Origin: Cheilinus undulatus
Lineage: Eukaryota; Chordata; Actinopteri; Labriformes; Labridae
Direction of reading: 5' to 3'
Length of the DNA: 64,000 bases
Assembly (NCBI RefSeq): GCF_018320785.1
Contig: NC_054876.1
Coordinates: 23,892,212 to 23,956,211, forward strand
Below the pieces are notes generated by a model. It was not told the origin of the DNA. It saw nothing but the letters and a program-made list of their open reading frames with translations, and made no database searches. The position numbers and the translations under genes were made by a program. This document shows positions 13,001 to 24,900 of this stretch, in pieces (within the stretch, counting starts at the first letter, position 1; every line of letters starts with the position of its first letter).

Positions 13001-16000
13001 TATGGTAGGTTATCATAATATTAGTAAATGTATTAGGTTAAGGATGCCTTTAATAAAGATTTATATAGAAAAAAAATTACATTATACTTCTTGCTCTTCT
13101 GTGCTAAAATGCATGTTTGAGCTAGTAGTAAAAGTAGGCAGCTCTTACCACACTGAGAAAGAACTATGCAATGGGGAAGAGTTCCTCAGAGTATTGTAAG
13201 TTTGTATTGCCATCAGTCTGATGCTTAAGTCCTTTAAGTTCTGATATTGCTGTGATTTGTTCCCTGGGAGTGATTTACAATCATATTTAATTTCACAGTT
13301 TTGCATTGATGTATATGTTACATTGTATTCTTTGAGTTGTCCAATGATTTTCATGTGTTTACCAGTTTAGACACTTAAATAGCAGCCAACTCACCGAGTG
13401 AGCTGCTCTGGATTGTCCTCTGTCTCTGACTCGGTTTCTGTGGTGGATCCGTACAAACAGCTACGGTTGCCTTGGAAGTCATGCATCACCTCAATCTAAT
13501 AAAATATAAAACATACAAATACACCAGCTTGGAGCCTAAAACACATTTGTTTAATAAGTTCTGGTTCATTTAAATCAATGACATAAAGGCATTCAGTGAC
13601 TGTTATAATGATTGTAGCTTATGGAAGTTAGGATTTCTTCTTAGCAAAACAAACATTAACATTTATACCAAACACATTTGTAAATACTAACAGAATCAAG
13701 TCACAGCTGTGATGAGTTATTCAAAACTAACTACTGTACTACTGTACCTATACAGTTTCTCTACAACACAGACGCTTAACTCTAAAGGCTCTTCAGTGCC
13801 TGGCAGTCCCTGGCTCACTTCCTTCCTGTTGTCAAAAGTTCACAGTGTCATAAGACTTTCATCCATGGAGTTGATTCATATTTTTTTGGCATTCACACTA
13901 ATCAAAACCTATTAATACTTTTTATTGATGTGCTTTCGCAATTTCATACAACTGCCCGGCAACCAGTAGTTATTGACAATTCCCTTCTGTGCTCTGATCG
14001 TGTACTGATCCATGTACCCACTCATTTTAGTCACTATGATGCTTGACAGGAGCATCCGTGTGGTGCTGAGGCAGGTTCTAGGTGTGTAGTTTGGTGGTAC
14101 TGTTCCTTTCTGAGGGTCCAATACTAACAGCACTACTAGCACCAATTGGCTGGACCTCTGTTGAATTAGGTCAGTCACTTTAAAGGGGGGTTATTATTTG
14201 TGGAGTCATTTTATTTTCCTCAAATTTTTAAAATTGACGTTACTTTGTAGAAATCTTTTTTCACTTCAACATTAAAAAGGTTTTCTTTGTATATTTCTGT
14301 CGAAAGAGCCAAATTATATTGACCATGACTGATTTATAAAATCAATTAAAAAGTTAAAACATACAATGGGTTGAATACTTTTATGGGCACTGTATATGTC
14401 TTATCAGAGTGGAGTACACAGCTGCCACAATACAATCAAACACAGCCCAGGCAGGCCTTTATTGATACCATCACAAAGGCACCATATAGCCGAGACAGAC
14501 CCAATAAATCCTGCCTTGCATCGCTCATAATGTCACCACTCATCCTTCAGTCTACAGCAGTGGCTCATATATCTCCATCTTCATGTGTCAAGGTGATTTT
14601 TAAGTATGATGTATGTTTACAGAGGCAAATGTTGACAGCCATGCCTGTCTTAGAGATGGTTTAAGATCTATATAAATTTGTAAGCCAAATATTAAAATAA
14701 TTAGCATTGTTGTTATTTGTGAGGCTGAAAACACACACCTTTCGTTGACTGTTGTTCCTCCTCGCTGCTCTCTTACCAGGGAGCAGGTCAAAGGAGAATT
14801 TTGAGTTCAGGACATTAAAGTCTACACCTGTAGAGAGAATCACACCAATACAACAGAGGAGAACCAAATTATGGTACTAAACATGGAATGTCATTAAGAG
14901 TAAGTAAACAGGAAAGAAAAAAGAGTGAGATTTAGGCTTGTGACTTTAGGATGAGAAAGAAAAATAATCAAATATAAACAATAAAAACATATCTGAACTG
15001 CAGAAAAAAAAGAGAAGAAAGCAAGATGAGACATGCAAAAATACAGATTTCTCATTAACCATTTCTTAAAATTTCTTAAAACCAGTTCAATGTCAGGAAA
15101 AGTGGTTTTCATGGAGAACATACCATGTTTGGGGGAGAAGAGGGGTGACTTGCAGCGCTGTGATGTCTGGTCCGGTTCAGGTCTCGGGGCCACCAGCTGA
15201 ATCGGTCTGACCTGAATATCCGCTAACTTCCTCAAACACTGCTCCCTGTTTCTGATCATACACTGCATCGAGTTCAGCTTCTCTGTCACCATGGAGATCT
15301 GGGACTGAGAAGAAACAGGTGTGTGATTGTAAATGAGCTGTGGGTCATTTTCATGTGTCTTTCTGTCAGTATCAGAGTGTTACCTGCAGCTGTGGGGTGA
15401 GTATGGCTTCAAACTCCAGGCTCAGAGTGTCCTGACTGTTTTTCAATGCGGACGGCGCCCTCTCCTGGTGACAGCTCAGATAATGCAGTGCCTCCTGAGC
15501 TCCCTCTCTGGTTTGGAACTTGTCCACCATTTGGCTCGCCAGAAGATAGGCTCCCTCGTCGCACCAATGAAGAGCCTATTCATACACAGTTAAGGACATA
15601 AAATACAAGTATACACACATATATATATATATAACATTACTTACAAAATTTAAGTTTAAAGGACGGATTTTTTTAATTGATAAACACAAAGAGAAGACAA
15701 CATTGAAGATACAATTTGAAAGATTTTCATGTTTTTTTTGGCAATAACCAACACTTTGCATTTTGACTACATCAGTCATATGTTTGTTAGAATTTCTGTG
15801 TCTCGTGTCAGCACTTTTACCCCCTCGAGGCGGAGCAGCAGGTCCCGTGCTCGAGTTAGTGAGGCCCGCTTGGTGCGTATGGCAGTCGTGATGACATCAC
15901 AGTGATGTCGCAGTTCATTGCAGCGCTGGACGATGAGCGCAAGGGCGTAGTGGTGGTTGGTGGCTAACTGGTGACCGTGCAGGATCACCACTTGGGCACG

Positions 16001-19000
16001 TGCCATCTCCTCCTGAAGCACAAACATGCACATTGAGGACTAATATCATCACTTGTTTCACTCATTCTGGTTTGATGACCTCAAAACTGTTGGCTTCCCC
16101 AGCCAAAGACCTCCTACAGGCATCTAGCTGCTTTACAGCAGTGTCCAAAGCATCTGTGATAAGTCAGGACCCCCTGGTCTAAGGCCATGGTTCTCTGCTG
16201 CAAAATTGTTGATTGCTCTGTCAGGGTGGGGGGGGGGTGAGAGTTTACCTTAAGTGAAGAAGTTCAAGTATCTCTGGTGTTGTTCATGAGTTAGGGTAGA
16301 ATGGACTGTGAGATTTCCAGGCAGATTAATGCAGCATCTGCAGTATTGCAGGCAATGTGCCTGACTGAAGAGTGAAGAGCGGTGAAGAGGGAGCTGAGCC
16401 AGAAGGCAAAGCTTTCAATTTACCAGTTGATCTTTGTTCCAGCCCTGACCTATGGTCATGAGCTTTGATAGTGAGCAAAAGAATGAGATTGCAGATACAA
16501 GCAGTCTTAATTAGTTTCCTCCAAAAAGTGTCTGGGCTCAGGCTAAGAAATAAGGTGAGGAGCTCAGACATCCAAGGGGAGCTTGGAGCAGAAGCCCTTC
16601 TCCATTGCTTTGAAAGGAGTGAGTTGAGTTGGTTTGGGTATCTGTTCAGGATGCCTTCTGGCTGGCTCCCAGAAGTAGGGAAAGGATAACCGTCCTGTTT
16701 GTTGTCCATAGTATTATTTCACTGCTCGCTATAAAGGTGGCGCCATCCCAGTTTGGAATCATAAAGGTCAAACATCTTTGATTTTTATGATGCCAGGTCA
16801 GGCTTCCTCTAATGGAATATCAGTGACAGCCAATGAGAGCAAGCAGTGTCACCAACCAGGTGTTGTGTACTTTTACAGTTCACAAACATAAACACAGCTA
16901 TAATGTCTTCTCAGCTAGCATTTCACCCATACTCTTCCCTCGTTTTGTTTTTTATTTTTGCAGCTAAACAGAACACATGCGAGAACTTCAGCTGGGGACG
17001 TTGATCGTACTTGTACACGTGGTTTTCTTCAAAGTTAAATTTGATAACGCAAGTTTCAAAGATGTTGTGTCTTAGGAATTACCACTGTGAAGTTGCTACT
17101 ATAAATGGCATTAAGGATGGGTGGTCTCATGATCTTGCTGTAATAGTTAGCTCATGCTCTTGGAGGATTATAGTGTTAAATATTGGTTGAACTGTCTTTA
17201 TGTCTGTGGTCTCCCATGTTTTTAAAATTGGTTAAGATCTGATGATCATCTTGTGTGTAGAAAGCCTTTAAGATAGAAGTTCTGAAAGTTTTTCACAGGA
17301 TCTTTAAAGGAAGTTGCCCAAAAACTGCTGCACATTTCTAGCTCAGACTGACTAATGTTAAATTCCATAATCCAGACTAACACCACAAAGAGTAAGGTCA
17401 ACATCTGCTCCTTATGGGAGATGTTGTGAGACAACCTTGGTTGTGATTCAAAGCTATGTAGGTTAAAAAGATTTGTTGGCTTGACTGAAGACTGTGACCT
17501 CAAAACTATGCCTTCAGAGATTTTGATGAGCTCAGTCTCAGATTGTGGTTCTGTGCACATTGACTGTGAGTGTGTGACCTGAGCGCGCTTGTCTAGTGTC
17601 TCCAGGTCTCTCAGCAGCTGCTCTGTCTGAACCACAGTTGATCCCACAAAGGTGATCTCCTTCTCCTGGTCAGTGATCCTCTGCAGCACCTCATCCATCT
17701 ACACACAGACACATGCAAACACACAGACACAGATCATCATCACAGGAGTATGGATTTGTGAACTTCCATGTCCGTTTATGATCGTCTTGCCTGCTGGAAG
17801 CTGATTTCATAGTGGAGCAGCTGGAGGTACTGCTGCAGCTTAAGGTGGTGTTTCTCAAAGAAGCCATCGAATGCCTCCTCCATGTCTCTGAGCTGGGCCA
17901 GGAGCCTAAAATACAAAACAAACAGACGGATAAGAAAAGTTTCCAGGTAAATTAAAGCTTTAATAAGATGTGTCAAACTGAGAATGCTTCCCTTGTAACC
18001 GCTAATCAAATCTCTGTACCTTTGGACAGTGTCCATGTCTCCTTTAATGTCCCTCTCTTCCTCCGCATCTTTCTTAGAAGCCTTTACAGTTTCCAGGTTT
18101 GACAGCAGCAGGCGCCCTTCTTTCAGCACATTCCTGATATCATCCTGAAACAACCAGAAAAACAAGCAAAAAAGCAGATAATGACATTGAAGCAGAACAG
18201 TATCAAAATATAAAGAAAGAGATAATTTAATACAAAAACTGTGAGAAACGGAGAGGGAGAGGGTGAACCTTCATCTGTCTGTATCGGTGTGTATGTGAGT
18301 GCAGCAGGAACTCGATGGCACTCGCTTCATCTGGTAGCTCCGTCTCAGACAGCTCTGATCCAAAGCCCTGCAGCAGCTGGGCGATCTCTTTCACTGTCAC
18401 CGCAAATGTCTCAATGGCCTGTTCACAAACATTTTCACACATACAGAAAAGACACATGAACCATCACTGAACATGTCTGATTGAACTTTTAAGTACAAGG
18501 ACAGGAAGAAGTGCTCGTGTCTGCTGATGTGTAATACAGTGGCAAGAAAAAGTATGAGAACCCTTTGAAATGATCTAGTTTTCTGCATCAACTTGTCATC
18601 GAATGTGTTCTGATCTTCATCTAAGTCACATGTATAGGCAAACACAATGTGCTTGGCCTAGTACCATATAAACAACTACAATATTTCATGTCTTTATTGA
18701 ACACAGTTATTGAACATTCATGGAAAAAGTAAGTGAACACCTGGCTCCAATCTGGTTTAATTGATTGGACTTCAGGTGTGCTAACTCCTGACTCTGATTA
18801 GCTCTTTTTGGAGTCATTAGCCTACGGGTTCACTTACTTTTTCCACTTTGATGCAGATCAGATCACATTTGATGATCCATCAATGCAGAAAACTAGATAA
18901 TTTCAAAGGGTTCACATACTTTTTCTTGCCACTGCAATCCCAGCCATGTTCACAGTGTTTGATTTGTTAGTTTTTCTTGTTATGTTTATTTTTCAGACAC

Positions 19001-21639
19001 CCTTCAGAGGTTTGTACCGTGCGGAGGACGATCCAGTCACTCTGGCAGTACTCCACTTTGGCAGTGAAGTCTGATGTCAGGTGGTTTTCATCGATGTATC
19101 GCAGCAGGTCACCCACTGAACGCAACATCACCACCTACAAACATAGACACACAGGGCATCTACAGCCACCTGGTAGGCACTATATTGTGTTTGATTTTTT
19201 TAATGAATAAAGATGTTAATTATTTAGGAACATAATGTTTCCTCTTCTTTGTTGTAGCCTGTAGTTAGCAATTTAAGAGTTTTCTTGCCCTTAGAAGAGG
19301 AATTTTCTCATCCAATCTGTTTTAGTTTTTTAACACAATCTTACCGGCATTTTCAGTAAGAAGTCATCCTGGCTGAAGCGGAAGCCCAGGTCAGTGCTTG
19401 AAGACGGACTGGGGGTGGTGCTTAGCAGGCCAGTGGGGCGGAGGACCAAGACCAAATGCAGATTGCCAGGAAATGAGGTCTGAAAGATGAAGACGTACAT
19501 AATTTAAAGAGAAAAGGGAAGTAACAGTCTACTTAAATTTCAAGGAAAATCAGCCCCTGTGTTTTACACTGCATCATCTACCTGTATTTCATTGCTAACA
19601 TCTGCAGTCTCTGATGCAAATTATTTGTTTGAAATGGTTTGTGTCTTTCTTATATGGTGGATCACTGACTTTACAGTGTAGAATAGCACAATATTGAAGG
19701 AGTCCTGGTGTCAGTCAAAACAGTCGACAGCTGAATGCTGTTAGTCTTGCGGTCTAGCAAAGCTCAATACAGCATCAGCATGCCTCAGCGTCAATCTAGG
19801 AGTCTGACTCCTCAGACTCAGTCTGCTGTTTCCTCACATTTCTCTGTTCACTTTCCCCTCTCTGTGCAAACACAGAGCTGCTGTTATCTCTGCTAACACT
19901 GTCTTCTCTTTCACGTGTTTAAGAGCCAGCACAAGCCTCAGTTGGTTGAATCTTTTCTCCTGCCATCTCACAGTTCCATTATTTCTCCATTTTCTGACAG
20001 AGTTTCCTCTTCTACTATCTTTAAATCTCTGTAGTATTTCCCTGCAGCAGGACACATCTCTCATGGGCATATTTCAACTGAAGAAGCAGCAAATAATCAG
20101 TGAAACACACTGTCATAATTGCTTTATCTTAAGCCAATGAGGGACAGGGATTAGCTGCCAGTGATTGCGTTTAATTTCTTCCGTTCTTGACAAGAAGCTA
20201 CCTGGTTATTGATGACAACTGATTACAAGCCCAGTCAATACTGGGGGTTGTTTTCACTGCAGCTTATGCCATCGTTTCCAATTATCCTGGTTCACTCAAC
20301 CTGTGATGATTTTGCTAAACTGCTTTCACAATTTTCCAGCTATAATGCAAATAGTGTCATGTCCTGAAGAAACAAAAGTCCTGCCTACAGTTAAAGCAGA
20401 AAAGTATTAGAATCAAAATGTTTAAGTACCATAAATGAAGGGCTCATCCTGTAGAATTATTGCTTAAACAAAGGCTGATGTGGTACTTCGAAGTTCTCTG
20501 CATAATATTATTTATAATGTGAATTTGCGAAACAATTTGAGTAATTCACTCCTGTGAGGATTTTTTTGTATTTGAGTTGTGTGTATGATGGATAATGATT
20601 TACCTCTGCACATATGTAAGTACTGTTTTAATATAAAAGCGGTCCATCCTGATTTGTTTCAACAGAAAGAATGAATCACTTATCAGGAATTTACACCGTT
20701 TGCCCGTCATTTTATTTGACACCAACCGTCCTTGTAGTTTAGGACAGGTATTAAAAACTAATGCACAGAAATTGTGAACATTCTATTTGACAGTCTCGTT
20801 TGTATTTAGATTTTATAAAATGGCATCAAAATGAATTTGGTTGGTTTTATAATAGATGAAACTCCTCACAAGCACTTCAAATGTGGTTCAGTAAAAGTGT
20901 GTCCAAAATTTGTTGCAGTAGAAGTACAGAAGAGCAAGAAATTAAATAATCTAAAGTACAACTACCTCAAAACTGAAGGACAACAGTGAGGTAAATGGAC
21001 TAAGCTAAATTTTACCCCCATGCCTTTGGCCTGTACTGGCTTTTGGGTATCATCCAAGTTAGCAACATGTACCTGGATCTTCACTGCCACAGCAGCCATC
21101 ATGGATGATATTGGCTAATTACAGACTTTGTCAGAACCTCTGCATTAGACAGTCTCACTCACATCAGTGGGCATCAAGCAGCTGACACATCCCCACACCA
21201 GTTACATAAAGCTAGAAAACTTAAACATAATCCACAGTTACCCACTGCAGTGCCAAAACTAGTGCTGCCTCTTGCTGTTCTGCAGTTGCAGTCCAAACAA
21301 ACACATGCACATAAACGCGCGCGCGCGCACACACACACACACATCCCGTTTGTCATTGGCCTGTCCTGGTCCCCAACAAAGACTCCCAACACTGAACTGC
21401 GTACTGAATCTGACCAGTCTCCAAACCAGAAGCATTTTAAACAAACGCTGCAGTTTGCACTGTACTGAAACACATCCCAGCCTCTGTGTCGCAGTACTGA
21501 ACTGTCCTTATCACAGTCAGTCTCTCCTCTGCTGCAGTATCCTAACCGCCCCGTATCAAGCCTCCCACCTCCCGGCGGAGCTTACCGCGGCCCGGCGCAG
21601 CCGAGGGAACCCCCACCCCAGTGGATTGGATTCGGCCAT
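4083..21639 (-). CDS. mcf2: DBL-family Rho guanine-nucleotide exchange factor (MCF2/DBL orthologue), 23 coding exons
   Basis: Activates Rho GTPases by GDP/GTP exchange through a DH-PH module at the membrane (family knowledge). Exons in transcript order: 21639-21586, 19479-19345, 19134-19018, 18418-18269, 18144-18020, 17905-17791, 17698-17579, 16012-15821, 15575-15384, 15298-15124, 14827-14739, 13495-13395, 11777-11711, 11414-11299, 11165-11096, 11000-10908, 10808-10716, 8636-8511, 7561-7346, 7173-7081, 6962-6884, 4531-4486, 4137-4083. Phases join throughout, giving about 872 residues (human DBL about 925). Residues 19-150 are the second half of a Sec14/CRAL-TRIO domain (SFPGNLHLVLVLRPTG); 150-400 are spectrin-like helices (AFDGFFEKHHLKLQQYLQLL; VILHGHQLATNHHYAL); DH is about 522-710 (TERIYVDEL; LLKPVQRLTKYQLLL at 653-667); PH is about 720-835 (ARFKPMQRHLFLYEHALLFC; KKFEIWY). 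The start MAESNP resembles the short DBL isoform, hence mcf2 rather than mcf2l. The last two exons are the least certain. Confidence 0.85.
4530..6880. other. Large 3' intron of mcf2
   Basis: No additional exon is convincing here. At about 4912-4935 there is a short palindrome (AAGGCTTGG...CCAAGCCTT) typical of repeats. The region 5,600-6,090 is open in several frames but matches nothing I recognise; it may be transposon-derived. A longer mcf2 C-terminus, if one exists, might be encoded here in a form I missed. Confidence 0.35.
9090..10390. repeat. Repeat cluster in an mcf2 intron, ending in a Tc1-type terminus
   Basis: 9,190-9,350 resembles a dispersed fish repeat (GATATCTCAAGAA-type core). 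9,570-9,680 is SINE-like. 9,690-9,800 holds repeated TATCAG/CGATAT words. 10,020-10,380 resembles the 3' portion of a Tc1/mariner element (CCACAGGTGGAGTCCAATC; GGTCTGAATAC near 10,350). No coding exon of mcf2 falls here. Boundaries are approximate. Confidence 0.55.
11299..11414 (-). CDS. mcf2: mcf2 exon 14 (DH domain), microsatellite polypyrimidine tract and GC donor
   Basis: The 116-nt exon encodes GYRAEMEDPS...FGNMPEIYQFHS within the DH domain. On the coding strand its 3' splice site is formed by a TCTCC pentamer array (plus-strand GGAGA, 11417-11459) running into CAG. Its 5' splice site is CAG|GCAAGC, a GC donor. The phase-2 end joins the next exon to give SR-IFLQDL, as expected for the family, so the GC donor is required by the reading frame. 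Confidence 0.8.
11417..11459. repeat. GGAGA pentamer microsatellite
   Basis: About eight tandem GGAGA units directly abut the 3' splice site of mcf2 exon 14 (exon edge at 11414). On the coding strand it is a pure pyrimidine array. Confidence 0.95.
11844..11867. repeat. Poly(A) run
   Basis: An uninterrupted run of about 24 A lies in an mcf2 intron. It may be the tail of a retroposed sequence; no target duplication was identified. Confidence 0.9.
12098..12991. mobile_element. CACTGTAAA-terminus MITE, copy 1
   Basis: Begins CACTGTAAAACCC and ends GGGTTTACAGTG, flanked on both sides by TA (12096-12097 and 12992-12993). Internal sequence matches the element at 39,231-40,241, including TTTTGGATTTTTAAGTTAAC (near 12,400) and an AAAGGCAT...GGAAAACT block. 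No transposase frame is present, so it is non-autonomous. It lies in an mcf2 intron. Confidence 0.75.
14360..14397. repeat. Tc1-like terminus fragment
   Basis: GGTTGAATACTTTTATGGGC followed by ACTGTA has the form of a Tc1-type inverted-repeat end. No matching left end was found nearby, so this is a truncated remnant in an mcf2 intron. Confidence 0.5.
16230..16690 (+). mobile_element. LINE reverse-transcriptase 3' fragment
   Basis: The plus-strand frame at 16465-16689 reads SKRMRLQIQAVLISFLQKVS...RNKVRSSDIQGELG and LSWFGYLFRMPSG, the C-terminal region typical of fish non-LTR retrotransposon polyproteins (RTE/Rex-like). The upstream part (16,330-16,460) continues the homology in another frame with a stop, showing decay. 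It lies in the large intron between mcf2 exons 7 and 8, antisense to the gene. Confidence 0.75.
18537..18934. mobile_element. Tc1-type MITE, ~400 bp
   Basis: Inverted ends CAGTGGCAAGAAAAAGTATG (18537) and CATACTTTTTCTTGCCACTG (to 18934). The similarity extends inward for more than 50 bases (AACCCTTTGAAAT; CTAGTTTTCTGCAT). The left flank is TA, the right CA. There is no coding capacity. It sits in the intron between mcf2 exons 3 and 4. Confidence 0.85.
19480..21585. other. First coding intron of mcf2
   Basis: A 2.1-kb intron between the short initiating exon and the Sec14-half exon. It holds an alternating CG then CA microsatellite (21315-21343). No alternative first exon was recognised. Confidence 0.5.
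21315..21343. repeat. (CG)n(CA)n microsatellite
   Basis: About seven CG units run into about eight CA units. An alternating purine-pyrimidine tract of this kind can adopt Z-form DNA. It lies about 300 bases downstream of the mcf2 start codon, within intron 1. Confidence 0.9.
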
Positions 21640-21860
21640 GGCTCTCAACGCTCTCCCCTCTTCTCCCCGGACCCGGCAAGTCTGCAGCGGGACGTGATGT
21701 CGGGAGCGAGCAGCCGCAGCGATGGCACGGTAACCTACACTGCAGTGTCCGGGCGGGCCGAGCGGCGCGCGGAGTGCACCTCAGCAGACGTACTTCTCTG
21801 GAGCACGAGGACGATGATGATGATGGGGTGTGTTGCGCTCACCTGACGTCAAAGCCAAAA
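21540..21860 (-). promoter_or_regulatory. mcf2: CpG-rich promoter region of mcf2 with a consensus CRE
   Basis: The stretch is rich in CG dinucleotides while flanking DNA is AT-rich. A perfect palindromic CRE, TGACGTCA, lies at 21844-21851, about 205 bases upstream of the mcf2 ATG. No TATA box is evident, which fits a CpG-island promoter. The transcription start itself cannot be placed from sequence. Confidence 0.55.
21586..21639 (-). CDS. mcf2: First coding exon of mcf2, start codon
   Basis: The minus-strand ATG at 21639-21637 has a strong initiation context (GCCATGG). It encodes 18 residues, MAESNPLGWGFPRLRRAA, and ends at a GTAAG donor in phase 0, matching the phase-0 acceptor of the next exon (TSFPGNLHLV). 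The exon lies in a GC- and CpG-rich patch unlike the AT-rich surroundings. A short lead beginning MAE-NP and directly preceding SFPGNLHLV is what I remember for mammalian DBL isoform 1, so the start choice is well supported. Isoforms with a complete Sec14 domain would need exons further upstream, which I did not find. Confidence 0.8.
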
Positions 21861-21999
21861 CAGTTACACGCTCCACAGATGCGTAGCACGAATAAACGCC
21901 TTAATTTCAAATGCATGCTTGAAAGTAAACCATTATTACTCAGCCTGATGTCAACTAAGAAAGGGAATCACATCACAACCACTTCCTGATGTGGGTTAT

Positions 22000-24900
22000 T
22001 CCGCTAGAAAATATGGAAAAGCATAGAAGCTTACGGTTTCAGTCATTTCATTTTACTTCAACCTCACTACCTTTTCTGAGTTAAAGTTTCATCCGGAAAA
22101 GCCTTTCTATTTTCGAACTGGATAAAAGAGGGAAAGTAGGTTGGCCTCTTGATTTGTTAGCACTACAGGAATCCACTAGGTGGCGCTTGGAAATGAGGAA
22201 AACCACCTCTGGATCCCCATGTTTCAAACCCAAACAGGCCCAGTGCACTTTTAGGAGGCTAACAAGAAAAGTGTGGTTTGGTTCATAAATGCATTAATCA
22301 GAAACAGAGAAGAAAAATACTTTTTAATGCTGTTTTTTTTTGTATGTTATAGTTATGTTTAGCGATCCTTCTATTTATTCTTTAAAAAAAGGTTATAGTC
22401 AAAACTCAGCCTACTTAAACTGCTGGACCAGGTATTCAGCAGTAGGGATATCAAAAAGAGGCATTCTTTAAAGGGGTCAGCAGCACTGCCACAATCTCTG
22501 TGGCACACTATTACTTCAGAGGCATTTACCAGGGGCATGGCACGGCACAAGAGGGGGCAGCCTCATGCATCACTTGCCTCTTAAATCAACATCTTCAACC
22601 ACTACAATGTATATACCTACTGTATATTCTTGCTCCATTAATAATACATTTCACAGCTGTAAATGCATTCATTTAGCCTTCACTGGGTGATTAATGCTTA
22701 GACAACAAGGTAAACAGCAACACATTTTATATAGGCTGAGCATAAGTGTTTGATTAGTGCAGAAAATCTTGAAATCTCATAGGACCTGGTCTCTGGTAAG
22801 GATGAGATGACTGAGAAAATTCCTAAACAAGGTTATTGTTAACTAAAAAAGGAGGTGGAAATAGTATACGACTGTTGTACTCAAGTAAAAGTTACAGTTA
22901 CTTAGGTTACAATTGACTCAAGCAAAGTACTATTCAGTACTAGTACTATTGTCACTGAATAAAATAGCAATAGAACAAGTGTCTAATGTGAAGCTTCTAG
23001 GTGTTACCCTTGATAATAAACGGTCATGGACCTCTCATATTTATAATATTGTAACTAAAATGGGCAGAGCTGTGTCTGCAATTAAAACAAATGCTTACTT
23101 CCTAAATGATCATTCTGTTAAACTTGCAACCCAGGTACTAGCATTATCACATTTAGATTACTGCTCTGCAGTCTGGTCATGTGCATCAAAAAATGACATT
23201 CAAAAGCTACAACTTGTGCAAAATAGAACTGCACGCATGGCTTAAAGTTGAAGACAGGTTTAATAATAATAATCTTGGACCATTTTATATTTCAGCATCA
23301 AACAAATGAAAGAAAACAAATGTGAGGAAGACTGTCAGGCTGCTACCTAAAAGGTTGCTATTATGGTGGCAGACATTGTGTTATTGAAGAGGACTGTCTG
23401 AATGAGCTGTATTAAAACTGTAAGTTAGCAGTGTTTGTTGTAGCTCTTAGCAATATTTTTTCCACAGTAATGTTTAAGCTGCTCTCTAACATATTGTCAG
23501 TAGATGGTTTTCACTCACTTTTGAAGTAAACTGCAATTCCACTGATAATGGTAAGAAGTTAATGATTATGAGTTGTTCATTCATGTAGGGAATTCATTTT
23601 ACCAGCATTTACATCATACAGTATAACAGTTATTTATGTATGTAATATACCTAGTATAATTTATTATTATATTATTTGATGTTATTTGACATTCTCTTAT
23701 TTAGCTGTTTATAATGTCTTATGGACACGACGACTTGTCAAATTCATTGCAGATGTACAGTATGCTGACTCAGTCATCTTATTGGTGGGTGTCATTTAAA
23801 CTCTCTCTGTTATAACCTGAACATAATTTACATAATCTATGCAGGCGTCCTTTGGCTGACACTTCTGCTGAGACACTTCACATGGTTATTAGTGCATTGG
23901 CTTGACTGTTTGGTATTTAAAAAGACTAAGCCAACCCACTTATCTGGTCTTAAATAAAACCTTTGAGTACATGGTTACGGTGCCAAGCATGGCTGTCATG
24001 CCCAGGTACTAACGCGACATCTGTTTCTCTGTTATGTATCTGCTTTATCTGGTTTATTTAAAACCAGTCCATTTGTTAACATCAACACTGATTTTTATAA
24101 ATGAAACATGGCCTTATTTAAGGAAAACGCTTAGTTTATTTTAAAACATATGGCGAATGCTTTCCTTCAAGGCTGCTCATAAGTGGAAAAAGAAGAACGT
24201 TTGCCAGGACCCAGTCTTATTAGGCATTCATGGAGGTTAAGAAGAGTGCTCTATCTGAAACCAAGCAACATGAATCAATATTACTCTTGAATGTAATATA
24301 TGTTTATGTTACTCAATTTAAAAAATTCATCAAGTTAATCATATCACTTTGCTATGATTAACCATGATTTATCATATCATTTTTTTAAATAGTTAAAGTA
24401 TATTGTTATGTTTTTGGATTTTTAAAGGTTGTTATTGTCAAGTGTTTTATTTTTATTCTTTTAATTCTATGTGCAGCACATTGTAAGTGCTGATCTGAGT
24501 CCTTATTGATACCACTATCAATGCTTTCTCTAGTTTGGAAAGACAAAATAAGGGCAAATATTTTAACTACAAGTGGTCTTAGCTGAGTAGTGCTTGAGTT
24601 AAAAAGCCAGTCTGTCACGTCTATTGTATATCCCTCAAATATAAACACATATTCACAACTATATTTATTGAAGTTTCTCATCAAAAACATAAATGTTCCC
24701 ATTTTTATGTGACATTTGAAAACATAACATAGAATACAGTCTCTAACTTACCGAGGTTACCTGAATGCATCATATTTTCCATCTTCAGCTCTTAAATTTT
24801 GCTAATTAACTTCAATTTTGCCAATTCCACTACGGATTTCTACACTGGATTAATATTGTTAACAAACAGGACTTGCTCAAAGTTTTGGAGAACTTTTCAG

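Noticed and set aside
16326-16709. 127-codon minus-strand frame
   Set aside because: Antisense of the LINE fragment whose recognisable protein is on the plus strand.
21272-21697. 141-codon frame near the mcf2 promoter
   Set aside because: Runs through the CG/CA microsatellite and CpG-rich DNA antisense to mcf2; no conserved features.
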